64,000 nt of DNA from CAVSCD01 sp963726335. Its GTDB lineage: Bacteria > Acidobacteriota > Aminicenantia > Aminicenantales > UBA8522. The first letter of the stretch is position 1. The number at the start of each line of letters is the position of its first letter. This document shows positions 62,710 through 64,000 of this stretch, in pieces. The notes beneath the pieces were generated by a model. The model was not told the origin of the DNA and did not search any database. It was given only the letters and a program-made list of their open reading frames with translations. Where the stretch lies: contig CAVSCD010000004.1 in the NCBI GenBank assembly GCA_963726335.1, positions 248,001 to 312,000 of the forward strand. The letters run 5' to 3'. Both the position numbers and the translations under genes were made by a program.

Positions 62710-63728
62710 CGCGCCCCCGCGGCATCCCGGCGGCGCGGCCAGGCCAGGACCAGGATGCTGCCGATGCCCAGGGAGTATTCGAAGATGTTGGTCAGCAGGT
62801 GGACGCCAATCCCCGAGATGACGGCCATGCCGGCATCGAAATCCATCAGCCGGAAGGCGAGCGCCCAGCCCGATTCCCAGGTCCCGAACCCGGCCAACCC
62901 CTTGACGGGGAGGACCGAGGTCAGCTCGGCGCCGCTGATCCCCAGGATGAACCTGGAAAAGCTCAGGTCGGCGAGCGAGAAGCCGCGGCTCCTGAGGAGT
63001 CCGTAGAAAAGCGAGAAAACGGAAATGTACTTGGCCAGCCGGATGACGAGCGACTGCGCGAACACGGGGACCAGGCTCCGCTTCTCCCGGTAGAGGGAGA
63101 TTTCGTCCACGGTCAGCTTGAGTTTCTCCCCCGCCGTTTTCAAGAAGGGGCGGCCGGCGAGGCCCAGGAGGGCGATCAGCCGCTCGAACAGGCTCACGAG
63201 AAAACGGCTCAGAGGCACGAGCCTCCAGACAAGAAGCGCGACGACGGCAAAGAAAACCGCGGCGATACCCAGGACCGCGGGCACCGAAATGGCCCCGGCT
63301 CCGAGTCCCACGGACAGCCCGGCCAGGATGAGGAAGGGGCTGAGGGTCAGCGTGTCCAGGACCGAGGCCATGACGAACGTCGAGGTCGCCGATTCAAATG
63401 TGAACCCGAGCCGCTTGTTGAGAACGTAAATATAGGACAGACCGCCCAGCCGGGCGGGCAGCAAGTCGATCAGGCTGTTGCGGATGAAGGTCGCGAGGAG
63501 GATGTTGCCCCAGCCGATGAACCGCGGTGCGAGCAGTGTTTTGTAGCGCCAGGCCCGGACCAGGGCTCCCCCCAGCGCGACGGCGGCATAGACAACGACA
63601 GCCGGCCAATAGAGATTCGACAGCATCGCTCCGATATCCCCGGCCCTGAACTGGGAAGAGAGAAGCCAGAGAAGGCCGACGGAGACGGCGGCGGAAAGAC
63701 CGATATAGACCGCCTTGTTCTTGAGCAC
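62706..63728 (-). CDS. Lysylphosphatidylglycerol synthase-type (flippase-like) membrane protein
   Basis: 340 aa, about 8 membrane segments, GTG start. Pattern of the LPG_synthase_TM/UPF0104 family: LGGALVRAWRYKTLLAPRF, FIRNSLIDLLPARLGGLSYIYVL, the ISGAELTSVLPVKGLAGFGTWESGWALAF block with the conserved PxxGLAGFGTxE motif. Proteins with only this domain are thought to flip lipids; no synthetase domain is attached. Upstream gene of the tldD-tldE set. Confidence 0.85.
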   Translation of the reverse strand: MLKNKAVYIGLSAAVSVGLLWLLSSQFRAGDIGAMLSNLYWPAVVVYAAVALGGALVRAWRYKTLLAPRFIGWGNILLATFIRNSLIDLLPARLGGLSYIYVLNKRLGFTFESATSTFVMASVLDTLTLSPFLILAGLSVGLGAGAISVPAVLGIAAVFFAVVALLVWRLVPLSRFLVSLFERLIALLGLAGRPFLKTAGEKLKLTVDEISLYREKRSLVPVFAQSLVIRLAKYISVFSLFYGLLRSRGFSLADLSFSRFILGISGAELTSVLPVKGLAGFGTWESGWALAFRLMDFDAGMAVISGIGVHLLTNIFEYSLGIGSILVLAWPRRRDAAGAR

Positions 63729-63900
63729 AGGGATATTCTATGTGAGACCCCCGATTTGTCAAAGCAGAAAAGAATCATCTTCCATAGGGCTTCGAATAAG
63801 GTCAGTGTCTCCGGGTAACGCCGGCCCCCCGCCACGCCCGCCCTCAGCCAGCTCATCGCCATCACAAAAATAGAGAGGCTTATAAAAGCAAAAGTCGGCT
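63729..63900. other. Non-coding gap between divergent genes
   Basis: No credible gene. A minus-strand frame here (about 63470-63940) begins with a hydrophobic run but lacks a ribosome site and overlaps the membrane-protein gene in another frame. Confidence 0.4.
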
Positions 63901-63929
63901 TTGTCATAGTGGTGCGGCTCTGATAGAAT
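63901..63929 (+). promoter_or_regulatory. Promoter of the gene at the window's right edge
   Basis: TTGTCA (63901-63906), 17 bp, TAGAAT (63924-63929), giving a leader of about 35 nt before the ATG at 63972. Confidence 0.5.
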
Positions 63930-63971
63930 ATCGACCGCAATTATGATCCAACGATTTTCGAGGAGGGCGGC

Positions 63972-64000
63972 ATGGTTTCCCAGGTTAGGTTGTCTATTCT
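63972..64000 (+). CDS. Start of a gene cut by the window edge
   Basis: ATG with GAGGAGGG about 4-5 nt upstream and a promoter 45 nt further up. Only MVSQVRLSI is visible, too short to name. The strong ribosome site and promoter are the grounds for calling it. Confidence 0.5.

Noticed and set aside
63470..63940. 156-codon minus-strand frame starting with a signal-like hydrophobic stretch
   Set aside because: No ribosome site, overlaps the LPG-synthase-type gene in another frame, and has no domain pattern past the first 25 residues.

Overview
The window is a GC-rich (by eye above 60%), gene-dense bacterial chromosome segment. It has no rRNA, tRNA, CRISPR array, phage or transposase gene that I can recognise. 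The gene set fits a free-living or fermentative Acidobacteriota-like heterotroph, perhaps of the Aminicenantes type: a sigma-70 RpoD, an RsbV/RsbW/PP2C partner-switching set, TldD/TldE, ASPIC/UnbV-type secreted repeats, many exported heparinase-like enzymes and a KDG/KDPG route. The taxon is an inference from content, not from a marker tree.

Layout. 1-3.3 kb: an MFS tail, a frameshifted M28 metallopeptidase and an RsbW-like kinase. 3.3-8.6 kb (minus strand): a compact run encoding an exported PPP-type phosphatase, three exported kinase-fold proteins whose motifs resemble Fam20/PI4K kinases, and between them an Npt1/TLC-type nucleotide transporter. I consider this the most interesting part of the window, because the transporter could supply nucleotide to kinases outside the cytoplasm. 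8.8-12.6 kb: rpoD, an RsbV-like STAS protein and an FHA-GAF-PP2C phosphatase. 12.6-17.8 kb: an HGSNAT/NagX-like membrane acyltransferase, a NamZ-like (DUF1343, GH171) exo-muramidase lipoprotein, a glutamine synthetase-like protein and a URO-D-like protein.

17.8-39.9 kb (minus strand): a 22-kb catabolic block. Read in the direction of transcription it holds four tandem exported heparinase II/III-like proteins of about 1,040-1,080 aa, a VCBS/ASPIC-UnbV protein, two amidohydrolases, a D-2-hydroxyacid dehydrogenase, two paralogous secreted proteins of unknown family (the first broken by apparent indels) and an FGGY sugar kinase. 40-43.6 kb: an OYE-type flavin enzyme, a methyltransferase with a signal peptide and a proline-rich SH3/beta-barrel protein. 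43.6-43.9 kb: a non-coding stretch with two related inverted repeats. 43.9-50.4 kb: a Tat-exported DUF362 protein, an unknown 753-aa secreted protein, an SSS symporter and a Tat-exported AGE-type epimerase that reads in frame from the symporter. 50.4-56.9 kb: two divergent operons (Gfo/Idh, Zn-ADH and M20 peptidase versus KDG kinase, KDPG aldolase and class III aminotransferase) driven from what looks like one symmetric promoter. 56.9-64 kb: an aldo/keto reductase, an MFS carrier, a nitroreductase, TldE/TldD, an LPG-synthase-type membrane protein and the start of one more gene.

Together the catabolic genes suggest extracellular cleavage of a uronate-containing polysaccharide, sodium-coupled uptake of products, isomerisation or oxidation, and entry into the KDG -> KDPG -> pyruvate + glyceraldehyde-3-phosphate path. 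The window has no GH88/GH105 hydrolase, KduI or KduD that I can recognise. Five probable single-base indels in homopolymer runs break or fuse genes (one in the M28 gene, three in one secreted-protein gene, one at the symporter/epimerase junction). They may be assembly errors or real decay, and raw reads would decide.
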